NCBI RefSeq assembly: GCF_002798305.1
Contig: NZ_PCGR01000003.1
Location: forward strand, 248,001 to 312,000
DNA length: 64,000 nucleotides
DNA from: Chryseomicrobium excrementi
Lineage (GTDB): Bacteria; Bacillota; Bacilli; Bacillales_A; Planococcaceae
Direction: 5' to 3'
The position numbers and the translations under genes were made by a program. This document shows positions 9,021 through 17,232 of the stretch, one piece after another. The notes beneath the pieces are model-generated. The model was not told where the DNA came from, did not search any database, and saw nothing but the letters and a program-made list of their open reading frames with translations. The first letter of the stretch is position 1, and each line of letters opens with the position of its first letter.

Positions 9021-10394
9021 TTACCAAAAGCTCTTGATAGCTTGAGGAATTAATTTCTTAGGCCAAGGTCTGAGCAGTCCAAAGATAGGAGAGCGGTGCA
9101 AGTTCAAAGTGCGAACTTTACTCGTAGCTTCTCCTTTTAGCACTTGGATCAGCAAATGAAACGTCATCTGTTCATCACGAGCCAAATAGTCTTCGATAAC
9201 ATCTACTTCTTCTTCATACAATGTGTAGCCTTTCGTTGAGAAACGAACTGCTTTTTCGGTATCTTCAGTCTGATACTGAAATGCTTCACGTTGTTCCTTT
9301 TCAAGTTGCTGGTCTAGTTGTTGTTTGCTCATATCTAAATAGGGTTGAACGAAACGTAAACTATCGATTGTCGCTAACTTCACATGTTGCAACGATAACA
9401 ATGTAGGTTCAACAGGAGCTATAGGGAAGGTGGCTCCTTGTAAAGAACGAATAAGGCGATGGGCATCTCCTGCGTGCTCAGGAAATTCTTTGTCTACATA
9501 CCACCTTTGAATTTGCTGAAGTTTTCTAAGAGCAGCAAGTACTTTTGGTGTCCCTTCTGCTAATGCATTAAATTGACGTTCAATAGTCAAAATGCGCTTT
9601 TGTGCTTGTGCCAAGTTGATTTTTTCTTGAAGAACGACACGGTCTTCGAATGGGTCGTATTTATATGCATAATTGCACGTCTCGCAGTAGATGTGGAGCA
9701 TGGGAGACTCTTTATCAATCGTCACTTGAATTGGATGGTTGCATGCAGAATAAGTGGCATCCGGTGGAAGAGCACGGTAGGGCCTCAGTACAATCTCCAC
9801 ACGATGACGCCAAAATGCTACATCCTCTGGTGGATTAAGAACACCCATGAGCATAGAGCGGTTCGTAATCTCTACAGCTTTAATCACATCCTGTTTCTCC
9901 GCAGCCAAACGAATGAATGGGTTCTGGGAGTAAGCTGAGCGCGCTTTTTCTTTCCACTGACGTCGCGACAGAGTGGGCAGCTGTGCAGCAAATACATAAC
10001 TATCAAGTAAGTCATGAAAATAATTTCGCAATTGATTATCTGAAAGACTGTAAAGGTTGCGAGTATCAAAATGGTGACTATCCGGAGTGAGTGTCAGCTC
10101 CGGTTTTTGCTTTTTCCACAAGAAATAATCAGGCCGAATAGCATACATATAAGCTTGTTGTTCCGAAACGATAGCTAGTGGAAATGTATGTGACGGAAGT
10201 TTTGTGAATCGGGAAATCAGTTCATGATCTTGTTGTTCTCTTGTACTTAGAAGTTCCTTCAAAACGTTTGCAATTCGGCGCAATAACGGAGGTGATGAAG
10301 GATAGTTCGAAGGTACGTGAAGGACCGCCCCAACAGGGATCAAATATAAGGAATCATACGGTTGTTCTAGTAGGCCAAGATGTTGGTATGTCAT
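9021..10394 (-). CDS. RQC-like winged-helix protein with putative zinc site
   Basis: A 457-residue soluble protein without signal or membrane segments. The C-terminal ~55 residues (MTFHLLIQVLKGEATSKV ... SPIFGLLRPWPKKLIP) resemble the RQC winged-helix domain of RecQ helicases, where a VLRGSKS-type segment is followed by a YGL/GLL segment; this matches what I recall of the RQC-minor-1 family. In the middle, SACNHP (around residue 220) and YCETC (around 240) give a Cys-x-His...Cys-x2-Cys arrangement that could bind zinc. Basic and Gln-rich helices lie between. No helicase motifs are present. It probably binds DNA, but the pathway is unknown. It is convergent with the transporter operon and divergent from pxpB. 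The family call is from memory, without a search. Confidence 0.5.
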   Translation of the reverse strand: MTYQHLGLLEQPYDSLYLIPVGAVLHVPSNYPSSPPLLRRIANVLKELLSTREQQDHELISRFTKLPSHTFPLAIVSEQQAYMYAIRPDYFLWKKQKPELTLTPDSHHFDTRNLYSLSDNQLRNYFHDLLDSYVFAAQLPTLSRRQWKEKARSAYSQNPFIRLAAEKQDVIKAVEITNRSMLMGVLNPPEDVAFWRHRVEIVLRPYRALPPDATYSACNHPIQVTIDKESPMLHIYCETCNYAYKYDPFEDRVVLQEKINLAQAQKRILTIERQFNALAEGTPKVLAALRKLQQIQRWYVDKEFPEHAGDAHRLIRSLQGATFPIAPVEPTLLSLQHVKLATIDSLRFVQPYLDMSKQQLDQQLEKEQREAFQYQTEDTEKAVRFSTKGYTLYEEEVDVIEDYLARDEQMTFHLLIQVLKGEATSKVRTLNLHRSPIFGLLRPWPKKLIPQAIKSFW

Positions 10395-10483
10395 AGGTAT
10401 TCCCCCTCCCTATTAGTATAAAAGGAAAAAAAGAGATGCCCAATTGATTTGCCTCATTATTTTCTGAATAGTGAAAATGTCCC

Positions 10484-10512
10484 TTGTCATGAAAAAACAT
10501 TTCATGTATTCT
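10484..10512 (+). promoter_or_regulatory. Sigma-A promoter of the pxp operon
   Basis: TTGTCA (10484-10489), a 17-bp spacer and TATTCT (10507-10512), placed 55 bases before the pxpB start. Confidence 0.7.
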
Positions 10513-10532
10513 TATAAAAAGTTTCTAAAAAT

Positions 10533-10546
10533 GGAATAGTTGTTCC
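10533..10546. promoter_or_regulatory. Candidate IclR (KipR) operator
   Basis: GGAATAGTTGTTCC is an imperfect palindrome (GGAA-N6-TTCC) located 20 bases after the -10 box. IclR proteins often bind short palindromes of this TGGAA/TTCCA kind, and the IclR gene is in this operon. Assignment is by position and shape only. Confidence 0.4.
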
Positions 10547-10567
10547 GAAAAATGGGATGGTGAAACG

Positions 10568-11230
10568 ATGCATTCATTTTGGTTGTCTGAAACTTGTTGG
10601 ATCCTTCGTTTAGAAGAGGCAGCAGATACAGAACAGAGATTAAGGCAAATAGAGACTGCCATTCAACAAGAGTTCAGTGAAGAAATTGTTGAAACCGTTT
10701 CCACTACTCAGTCAATTGGAGTTTATATAAAACCTTGTATTTCTACTAAAAAACTTGAAGAACTTCCGGAACTTTGGAGACAGCTAGCCAATCGGAAAGT
10801 GGTTGAACAAGAAGTGGTGAGAAACGTGATTCAGATTCCTGTCGTGTATGGGGGAGAAGAGGGACCTGACCTAGAGATAGTTGCAGAACATGCAGGACTA
10901 ACACCACAAGAAGTGATAGAACTTCATACATCGGTAATCTACCCAGTTCGGATGATTGGATTTGCACCAGGGTTTCCTTATTTGTCAGGCCTACCTGAAG
11001 CTATTCATGCTCCGCGTAAAACAACGCCTAGGTCAAGTATTCCAGCTGGTAGCGTCGGTATAGCAGGTGGTCAAACAGGAGTCTACTCCATTTCAACTCC
11101 CGGAGGATGGCAGATTATCGGACGCACCACAACAGAGCTATTCTTACCGGATCAGCAACCTCCTAGTTTAGCGCAAGCTGGAGACGCCATTCAATTTGTT
11201 GCTGTAGAGCGAGGTGAGGAAGATGCTTGA
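10568..11230 (+). CDS. pxpB: 5-oxoprolinase subunit PxpB (KipI-like)
   Basis: A 220-residue cytoplasmic protein of the carboxyltransferase C/D (KipI) family. With PxpC and PxpA it hydrolyses 5-oxoproline (pyroglutamate) to glutamate using ATP. Diagnostic segments are GFAPGFPYLSGL (131-142) and the Gly-rich GSVGIAGGQTGVY near residue 157. In Bacillus subtilis the homologue KipI also inhibits the sporulation kinase KinA, which could apply here but cannot be read from the sequence. The start ATG is preceded by GGTGA. It is the first gene of a tightly overlapping operon pxpB-pxpC-iclR-pxpA; its 3' end overlaps pxpC by 8 bases. Confidence 0.93.
   Translation: MHSFWLSETCWILRLEEAADTEQRLRQIETAIQQEFSEEIVETVSTTQSIGVYIKPCISTKKLEELPELWRQLANRKVVEQEVVRNVIQIPVVYGGEEGPDLEIVAEHAGLTPQEVIELHTSVIYPVRMIGFAPGFPYLSGLPEAIHAPRKTTPRSSIPAGSVGIAGGQTGVYSISTPGGWQIIGRTTTELFLPDQQPPSLAQAGDAIQFVAVERGEEDA
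10689..10703. promoter_or_regulatory. cre-like site inside pxpB
   Basis: TTGAAACCGTTTCCA matches the CcpA consensus WTGNAANCGNWNNCW at every position, about 120 bases into the gene. A perfect match is expected by chance about once in a window this size, so this is weak evidence for catabolite repression. Confidence 0.25.
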
Positions 11231-12182
11231 AGTGATTCATCCCGGACCGTTCACTACTATACAAGATTTAGGGCGATCAGGTTTTCAAAGATATGGAGTG
11301 AGTGTCACAGGAGCTATGGATCCTCAAGCAAGCTCTCTAGCGAATCTGATAGTGGGAAATGAACCACAAGATGCTGTTTTGGAAATCACATTTACTGGAG
11401 CCAAGTTTCAATTTCACCAACCGACACTCTTTGCTGTGACTGGTGCTGACATGTTGATTCAGCTTGATGGCATTGAACTCAAGGGAGGCCGTCCTATTTC
11501 TGTGTCTGGCGGGGAAGTCTTACATTTTGTGAACCTTCGCGCAGGATGCCGTGGATATCTAGCTGTACATGGAGGGCTTGAAGTACCTGAGGTGATGGGG
11601 AGTCGCAGTACGTTTTTACGAGCAGGTATTGGTGGACTTGAAGGAAGAGCTTTACGTAAAGGAGATAAAATCCCTTATGCGCCCTGCGGTCAAGACAAAC
11701 AAGCACTTGCCGACTGGCACGTCCCTACCGATCTATGGTGGAAGAAAGAGAAGGTTCGGGTACTGAAGGGACCAGAGGTCAACCGCTTTGACTCAGAACA
11801 ACTCGATAAGTTCACAAGTGAACCCTATACTATTTCACCTCAATCAGATCGTATGGGATACCGTCTTCAAGGAACACTTTTGAAAAGTCAAGACGCGACA
11901 GAGCTTGTCTCCGAGCCTGTTACATTTGGAACCATTCAAGTTCCCTCTGGCGGAGAACCCATTGTATTGATGGCAGATAGGCAAACAACCGGAGGCTATC
12001 CACGTATTGGTCAAGTAATTCAAGTAGACTTACCTATTCTTGCTCAGAAAAAGCCAGGTGACCGAGTTCAATTTGAATTTGTTTCTCTTGAAGAAGCAAG
12101 GAAACTGGCCGCTGCGTTTCGTCAATGGCAGCAAGATATAAAGACCAGCATTGAAGTGAGGAGGCGACAAGATGCTCAATAA
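11223..12182 (+). CDS. pxpC: 5-oxoprolinase subunit PxpC (KipA-like)
   Basis: A 319-residue biotin-dependent carboxyltransferase-like protein (KipA/UAHY type), partner of PxpB in ATP-dependent 5-oxoproline hydrolysis. Segments HPGPFTTIQDLGRSGFQRYG at the N-terminus, VTGADM and SPQSDRMGYRL are characteristic. The ATG at 11223 is chosen because AGGTGA is five bases upstream; a GTG at 11214 lies in that site. Its start overlaps pxpB and its end overlaps the IclR gene by 11 bases, indicating translational coupling. Confidence 0.93.
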   Translation: MLEVIHPGPFTTIQDLGRSGFQRYGVSVTGAMDPQASSLANLIVGNEPQDAVLEITFTGAKFQFHQPTLFAVTGADMLIQLDGIELKGGRPISVSGGEVLHFVNLRAGCRGYLAVHGGLEVPEVMGSRSTFLRAGIGGLEGRALRKGDKIPYAPCGQDKQALADWHVPTDLWWKKEKVRVLKGPEVNRFDSEQLDKFTSEPYTISPQSDRMGYRLQGTLLKSQDATELVSEPVTFGTIQVPSGGEPIVLMADRQTTGGYPRIGQVIQVDLPILAQKKPGDRVQFEFVSLEEARKLAAAFRQWQQDIKTSIEVRRRQDAQ

Positions 12183-12945
12183 AACTGTAGTGAAGTCCAT
12201 GGAAATTATTCAAGTGTTTTATGACAAAGATAAAGCAAGTCTATCAGATATTATTTCTCACACTGGCTTGCCCAAAACTTCGGCACATCGAATGGCAGAG
12301 ACGCTTGTTGAAATGGGCTTTTTAGAAAAGACGCAAGACCATATGTATCGGCTGGGACTGTTATTTTTAAAATTGGGTCATCTAGTAGCTGAGCGTTTGG
12401 ATATTCGTCAGCTGGCTTTGCCTTACATGGAGACGTTAAGGGATACGTACGGAGAAGCCGTGAATTTGATTGTCCAAGACGGAACAGAAGCCGTTTATAT
12501 AGAAAAAGCAGATACAAAGGAACGCATTCGTGTCTATACACAGATTGGTCGTCGTGCTCCTCTATATGCAGGAGCTTGTCCACGCGTGTTGTTTAGTTAT
12601 TTACCTGAGAGTGAGCAGGAAAAACTTCTTCAGCAATTTGAATTCCGAAAATACGCGGAGCAGACACCAGTTTCCGAAGAACAACTATTGCAAAAAGTGA
12701 AGGAGACGAAAGAACGTGGGTGGACGCTGAGTTACTCCGAGCTTGAGACACATTCTTCGGCAGTAGCAGTACCTATATTTGATCATTTGGGAAATGTAGT
12801 CGCTGGTATGAGTTTCGTGGGGCCAGAAGTGCGCTTTCAAGATGAACAACATATGCAAAAATTAGCAAGTGCCTTGGTGCAAGTCAGTAAAGAGCTCTCG
12901 AAAAAGTTAGGAGCAGAGGAGGCCTGGTTAAATGGTATCTATTGA
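12172..12945 (+). CDS. IclR-family regulator (KipR-like)
   Basis: A 257-residue regulator with an N-terminal winged helix (SLSDIISHTGLPKTSAHRMA, residues ~22-41) and a C-terminal IclR ligand domain (RRAPLYAGACPRVLFSYLP; AVAVPIFDHLGNVVAGMS). A perfect GAGGAGG lies before the ATG. Its position within the pxp operon, as kipR in Bacillus, suggests it senses an intermediate of the pathway and controls the operon, possibly through 10533-10546. Effector not determined. Confidence 0.9.
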   Translation: MLNKTVVKSMEIIQVFYDKDKASLSDIISHTGLPKTSAHRMAETLVEMGFLEKTQDHMYRLGLLFLKLGHLVAERLDIRQLALPYMETLRDTYGEAVNLIVQDGTEAVYIEKADTKERIRVYTQIGRRAPLYAGACPRVLFSYLPESEQEKLLQQFEFRKYAEQTPVSEEQLLQKVKETKERGWTLSYSELETHSSAVAVPIFDHLGNVVAGMSFVGPEVRFQDEQHMQKLASALVQVSKELSKKLGAEEAWLNGIY

Positions 12946-13687
12946 TTTGAACTGTGATTTAGGGGAATCATTTGGCTCGTACCGGATGGGAAATGATGCA
13001 GCGATTTTACCATTGATCACATCAGCAAATATCGCTTGTGGATTCCATGCGGGGGACCCAAGCGTCATGAGACAGACTGTAGAGAGCGCAATACTTCACA
13101 ACGTTGGAATCGGAGCACATCCTGGCCTACCGGACCTACAAGGTTTCGGTAGAAGAGAACTTGCTATTTCAGCGCAAGAAGCCTACGACTTAGTGGTTTA
13201 TCAAATTGGAGCGTTACAAGCTGTTGCAAAGAGTTGTGGGACGACTGTCCGTCATGTAAAAGCCCATGGCGCTCTTTACAACATGGCAGCAAAGTCACCT
13301 GACCTAGCAGAAGCCATTGTGTCTGCTGTAAAAGCGTGTGATTCCAAGCTCATCATTGTGGGGCTAGCAGGTAGTGCATGGGTAGATGCGGCTAAAAAAA
13401 TGGATATGCGGATTGCGCAAGAAGTATTTGCCGACCGCCGCTATGAAGAAGACGGTTCGTTGACTCCAAGAAGCCGAATGGATGCGTTGATTGAAGACCA
13501 ACAAGAAGCCGTGGAACATGTAATCCGGATGGTTCGAGACGGAATGGTGACAACGCGACAAGGAACACGCCGTCCTATACAAGCAGATACGATTTGTATT
13601 CATGGAGACGGGGCGCATGCACTAGAGTTTGCTCAAGCTATAAGAGAACGCTTCTTAAAAGAAGGCATTGCTATCGAACGGTTATAG
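12932..13687 (+). CDS. pxpA: 5-oxoprolinase subunit PxpA (LamB/YcsF family)
   Basis: A 251-residue protein of the LamB/YcsF family, the third subunit of 5-oxoprolinase. Motifs: DLNCDLGESFGSYRMGND (residues 5-22), ANIACGFHAGDP, GAHPGLPDLQGFGRR, HVKAHGALYN and EVFADRRYEEDGSLTPR, with the usual metal/substrate-binding His, Asp and Glu residues present. It overlaps the IclR gene by 14 bases and ends the operon at a terminator. The NRAMP-type permease (ycsG) and ycsI found in some Bacillus operons are absent here. Confidence 0.94.
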   Translation: MVSIDLNCDLGESFGSYRMGNDAAILPLITSANIACGFHAGDPSVMRQTVESAILHNVGIGAHPGLPDLQGFGRRELAISAQEAYDLVVYQIGALQAVAKSCGTTVRHVKAHGALYNMAAKSPDLAEAIVSAVKACDSKLIIVGLAGSAWVDAAKKMDMRIAQEVFADRRYEEDGSLTPRSRMDALIEDQQEAVEHVIRMVRDGMVTTRQGTRRPIQADTICIHGDGAHALEFAQAIRERFLKEGIAIERL

Positions 13688-13700
13688 GGGGGAAGGTTAG

Positions 13701-13738
13701 AAAAAAGAAGCGGTGACGAGTTGTCACTGCTTCTTTTT
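13701..13738. terminator. Bidirectional intrinsic terminator
   Basis: AAAAAGAAGC(G)GTGAC, a five-base loop, then GTCAC(T)GCTTCTTTTT; about 15 bp of stem with one mismatch. It overlaps the last codons of the convergent GGDEF gene. Confidence 0.8.
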
Positions 13739-15775
13739 AGGAAGAAGTTCTTCAAAATAAGTGAAGGAAGTAGTACTGTTTTTCTTTGAGGCGTACAATG
13801 CATTGTCTGCTGCAATGAAGAGAGCTTTCTTATCCTGTGCGTCTTGCGGGTACAAGGCAATTCCCAGTGCAATTTCAATGGCAATCGTTTGTTCCTTGTA
13901 GACGAAGGGCTCCTTAAAGTGCTCAATGATTCGGTCGATGACAGAAGTGATTTGCTCGGTAGTGTGAATGTCTTCTAACAAAATACCGATTTCATCTCCA
14001 CCTAATCGTGCAACTAAATCATCCTGTCGTACACTTTTGGTTAGACGGTCAGCCATTTCTACGATAACGGCATCACCCGCGTCGTGACCGTAAGTATCGT
14101 TGATACGCTTAAACTGATTGCCATCTGCTAATAAAAGGGCTAAGGATGGGGAATGCTCTTCATTGTCTAAAAGTTCTTGCAGTCGGTCATCAAAGGCCCT
14201 CCGATTGGGCAGACCCGATAAATGATCATAGTAAGCCATCTTTTTTAGTGCTTCTTGTATAGAATATCTTTCCGAAATATCACGTGAGATGGTAATAATG
14301 TTGATGACTCTTCCTCTCTCGATTACTGGACTGGCTACTACTTCCATCCAAATGTAATGTCCTTCAATATGCTTCATCCTCAAATCCATTGTACAATGCT
14401 TGCGAGTAGAGAGGAGAAGTTGCAAGTTTTTTTGGACTACTGAATGATCTTCTGGATGTATAAATTGGGTAAATCGTTTTCCAATACATTCGGAAGGTTC
14501 ATGTCCAAGTAAGAGTTTGATGGAAGGAGAGAGGTAGTCAGCTCGACCATTGCGGTTAAATACTTTGATGACATCAAATGCATGTTCCGTAATGACCTTA
14601 TATTTTTCTCTACTCTGATCAAGTTCACGTTGTATATTTTTTAACTTTGTAATGTTGTTATAGACGACGTGGATGGCTGTCGGCTCCCCATGTTCATTAT
14701 AAACCGGAGTGTAAGAAGCTAAGATATCTAGGAGCTTTCCGGATTTTGTGACACGTTGCGTCTCATAAGATTCAATAGGTTCCATTTTATCTAAGCGTTT
14801 TTGCAGAGCTTCCATTTCTCCATGTAAGTGTTCTGGGATAATTTGATTCATCGTGTCTTGGATCTCATTCTCCGTGTATTCAAATAGCTGACAAAAAGCC
14901 GGATTCACTCGAGCCATGCTCCCATCCAATTTCAATTGAAATATAGGGTTGATGGCTGTATTCCAAAGAGTTTGCAAATCGTTATTCTTTTCTTGTAGGA
15001 CCATACTAAGTTCGCGTTCTCTAGAAATATCTTTAAATACTTCATAAACCCCTACAGTTTTTCCGTTTACATTAATAGGTATATTCACAACTGTTAAATA
15101 AATGATATGTCCCGCTTTATGATAAATGGCAGTCTCATATTGAACAGACTCCGAGTTTTGAATACATCTTGCAAATGACTTCCTTGTAATGTCTTTATAC
15201 TCTTCTAAAATGAAATTTTTAAACCCTCGCTCCGAGGCATCTTGAAACGGATAACCTGAAATAGTAGATGCCGCCAAGTTCCCATCTATCAGTCTTCCCT
15301 TCAAATCGTAAGCGATGATACCATCAGGATGAAAATCGAACAAAGATTTATAACGCTGTCGATTCAGTTCGGATGCTTCTTCACTGAGCTTTAAAGTAGA
15401 TATGTCTTGAACAATCCCCAATACATGGGTCACTAGCTGGTTCTTATTATATAGAGGCGTCAATTTGCTTTCTCCTGTAAACATTCCACGAGGTGTTCGT
15501 ACTTGTTGGCGAAATACAAGAGGTTCTGCCAGCTGAACGACACGTTCATAGGCTTGATGCAGGGGTTCTGCCTTCTCAGGCGTATGAACTTCAAGAATGC
15601 TTTGTCCAAGAGTGGCGTCTGAGAGTCCTAAAATCTGACGCGCTTTTTTGTTAATGAATCGGTAGACGAATTGGTCATTGTGCACTCCCATTAGAAAAAC
15701 AAGATCCGTGACATGGTCTAGCATTTGAAGCAACAAGTCAATGTCTGTGTCATGATGAATCACTGGCTTTTCCAT
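13724..15775 (-). CDS. Multi-PAS diguanylate cyclase (GGDEI variant)
   Basis: A 683-residue soluble sensor. Four PAS domains follow one another (about 15-125, 140-250, 265-375, 390-505), each recognisable by DG-x-x-x-x-N/VNP and PAC-type ends such as VLGIVQDIS, VYEVFKDIS, VVYNNITK and ITISRDIS. The C-terminal 165 residues are a GGDEF domain with LPNRRAFDDRL. The signature reads GGDEI (about 592-596) and is preceded by RQDD at the normal inhibitory-site spacing (RxxD plus five residues). Catalytic Gly-Gly-Asp-Glu are kept, so synthesis of c-di-GMP with product inhibition is likely. No EAL domain. A G-rich stretch (GTGGGGGGG) precedes the ATG. Two EAL proteins are also encoded in this window (26926-28140 and 53281-54285). 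The signal is unknown. Confidence 0.88.
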   Translation of the reverse strand: MEKPVIHHDTDIDLLLQMLDHVTDLVFLMGVHNDQFVYRFINKKARQILGLSDATLGQSILEVHTPEKAEPLHQAYERVVQLAEPLVFRQQVRTPRGMFTGESKLTPLYNKNQLVTHVLGIVQDISTLKLSEEASELNRQRYKSLFDFHPDGIIAYDLKGRLIDGNLAASTISGYPFQDASERGFKNFILEEYKDITRKSFARCIQNSESVQYETAIYHKAGHIIYLTVVNIPINVNGKTVGVYEVFKDISRERELSMVLQEKNNDLQTLWNTAINPIFQLKLDGSMARVNPAFCQLFEYTENEIQDTMNQIIPEHLHGEMEALQKRLDKMEPIESYETQRVTKSGKLLDILASYTPVYNEHGEPTAIHVVYNNITKLKNIQRELDQSREKYKVITEHAFDVIKVFNRNGRADYLSPSIKLLLGHEPSECIGKRFTQFIHPEDHSVVQKNLQLLLSTRKHCTMDLRMKHIEGHYIWMEVVASPVIERGRVINIITISRDISERYSIQEALKKMAYYDHLSGLPNRRAFDDRLQELLDNEEHSPSLALLLADGNQFKRINDTYGHDAGDAVIVEMADRLTKSVRQDDLVARLGGDEIGILLEDIHTTEQITSVIDRIIEHFKEPFVYKEQTIAIEIALGIALYPQDAQDKKALFIAADNALYASKKNSTTSFTYFEELLPKKKQ

Positions 15776-15876
15776 AGCAGCCCCCCCACTTCTAATGTAT
15801 GACTCAATTCCTATCTTTTGAGAAAAGTATACGCCAGAGTCCGCCGTTTGTCTGTTAGATTTTTATTGTTTTTCTC

Positions 15877-16425
15877 TCATCTTTGAGACTTTTTTATTTC
15901 TTTTTCACTTTCCGTAGTAGATGGGAGGAATGGTTCTGGACAGTAGTCCGTTCGTTTGCCATAACGTATCATTTCGTAAATGATCATACCGTTGTTGGGT
16001 TTGCCGTTTAACATTCTCATAGGTACGATATCGAATAAAACGTAATAAAAAATGTAAAAGACAAAGCGGTCCCAAAAAGCTAAAGTGTCATCTAAAACCC
16101 CATTGACGACTAAAAGATTGATGCCAATTCCCACTAAGATATTAGATAAAATAGGTGCCGCGTAAATGATTACATAAACCCAGCGATTTTTATGCGCTAG
16201 ATCATCATAAGAAAACCAGCTATATAAATGATAATACTTTCGTACATCGAGTATACCCAATTTGAAGAGGCGCGGACCTGAGCCGATTGTGATCCGAGGA
16301 TTTTTCACTCCAAAAAAGAGACTTGCTACGATATATCCGGTCTCTCGAACAAAAACGACAATAGGTAGAATGATAAAAGCGGAAATCAGCAGCGATAAGA
16401 AATCTGTAAAACCAAATGTAAACAT
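15877..16425 (-). CDS. M50 (site-2 protease) relative lacking zinc ligands
   Basis: A 182-residue membrane protein with about four hydrophobic segments. It follows the layout of site-2 proteases: a first helix ending in the metal motif, then FFGVKNPRITIGSGPRLF (compare FGV...GFGPKLF in active members), then a later helix with the second motif. The HExxH motif is replaced by R27-E-T-G-Y31, and the NxxPxxxLDG motif reads D132-IVP-MRM-L139-N140-G. Both zinc-binding histidines and the catalytic-ligand aspartate are therefore gone. It cannot be a zinc protease by the known mechanism; a chaperone, inhibitor or decoy role is possible. Monocistronic, divergent from psiE. The homology is inferred from motif order and was not searched. 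Confidence 0.6.
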   Translation of the reverse strand: MFTFGFTDFLSLLISAFIILPIVVFVRETGYIVASLFFGVKNPRITIGSGPRLFKLGILDVRKYYHLYSWFSYDDLAHKNRWVYVIIYAAPILSNILVGIGINLLVVNGVLDDTLAFWDRFVFYIFYYVLFDIVPMRMLNGKPNNGMIIYEMIRYGKRTDYCPEPFLPSTTESEKEIKKSQR

Positions 16426-16500
16426 GTCATCTGCTCCTTTTCAAACCTTATTCGCAGTATAACAAGTGCAAGAAGAGAAGTCGTGGCAAAGCCTTATTAA

Positions 16501-16515
16501 ATGGAAACGCTTACC
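16501..16515. promoter_or_regulatory. cre-like site in divergent region
   Basis: ATGGAAACGCTTACC matches the CcpA consensus at 14 of 15 positions, between the M50-like gene and psiE. Moderate support only. Confidence 0.3.
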
Positions 16516-16581
16516 AAAAATAACGATTGACGAACGCTATAAAACCACGTATAACTAGACTAATCTATTTTGTTAGAAAAG

Positions 16582-16611
16582 TTTACATGAGATTCACGAA
16601 GTCTTTATAGA
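16582..16611 (+). promoter_or_regulatory. Probable psiE promoter
   Basis: TTTACA (16582-16587), an 18-bp spacer and TATAGA (16606-16611), 39 bases before the psiE start. Confidence 0.45.
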
Positions 16612-16649
16612 ATGACAGTAGAGTAGAGATGAGTAGAGGAGGAATTCAG

Positions 16650-17117
16650 ATGAGAAAGACATTTCCTGAAGCCACGCCACTTTCTATTATGGTACCGAAA
16701 GTTCTCCAAGTATTTTTGAATGTTGCCCTTTTAGGATTAGCCATCACGTTATCTTTTTTATTGATGCGCTCTTTAGTGGAATTCATACAGTTACTCTGGA
16801 CGCTCGAGTCCTATGATTACAAAGTGTTTCTTGCAGACATCTTACTGTTTTTCTTATATTTTGAGTTCATCGCAATGATAGTCAAATATTTTAAAGAAGA
16901 CTATCACTTCCCGCTTCGATACTTTTTGTACATCGGAATCACAGCCATGACACGGGTAATCATTGTAGAACATGATAATCCTGTTCACACATTATTGAAT
17001 GCTTTAGTCATCTTTATCTTGATTGCAAGCTATTTCATCATTAACATGACTCCGCGAGAACGGCCGGAGATTGCTGATCAACATGAAAAAAAGCTCCCTT
17101 CATCTTTAATAAGATGA
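16650..17117 (+). CDS. psiE: PsiE-family membrane protein
   Basis: A 155-residue protein with four hydrophobic helices (VFLNVALLGLAITLSFLLM; DILLFFLYFEFIAMIVKYF; YFLYIGITAMTRVIIVE; LLNALVIFILIASYFII) and the conserved family pattern FEFIAMIVKYF...HFPLRYFLYIGITAMTR. This matches the phosphate-starvation-inducible PsiE family, whose biochemical function is unknown. The ATG at 16650 is chosen because AGAGGAGG lies just upstream; an ATG 21 bases earlier has no such site. No Pho-box-like repeats were recognised upstream. Confidence 0.85.
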   Translation: MRKTFPEATPLSIMVPKVLQVFLNVALLGLAITLSFLLMRSLVEFIQLLWTLESYDYKVFLADILLFFLYFEFIAMIVKYFKEDYHFPLRYFLYIGITAMTRVIIVEHDNPVHTLLNALVIFILIASYFIINMTPRERPEIADQHEKKLPSSLIR

Positions 17118-17127
17118 AGAGGAGCTT
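17090..17127 (+). terminator. Hairpin at end of psiE
   Basis: AAGCTCC-c-TTCATCTT and AAGATGAA-ga-GGAGCTT pair over about 15 bp across the psiE stop codon. The following T-tract is interrupted (ACTCATTTTT), so termination may be incomplete. Confidence 0.55.
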
Positions 17128-17130
17128 TAC

Positions 17131-17229
17131 TCATTTTTGAAACCATTTTTTCATGATGGTGCGAATCACTTTGACAAGGGTGCGCTCAGCATGGGAAGAC
17201 GATAACTCGTCTGATCGAGACATTCGCAT
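17131..17229 (-). CDS. Possible 32-residue ORF, third in short-gene series
   Basis: An ATG at 17229 opens a 32-codon frame ending VIRTIMKKWFQK. It directly follows the two short paralogous genes at 17233 and 17466 and shares a KKW/KW-F basic tail with them, but I see no ribosome binding site. It is listed because of context; it may be untranslated. Confidence 0.2.
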   Translation of the reverse strand: MRMSRSDELSSSHAERTLVKVIRTIMKKWFQK

Positions 17230-17232
17230 AGA

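Noticed and set aside
9573-9938. 121-codon frame on the plus strand within the RQC-like gene
   Set aside because: It is antisense to a longer, well-started gene, lacks a ribosome binding site and shows no family features.
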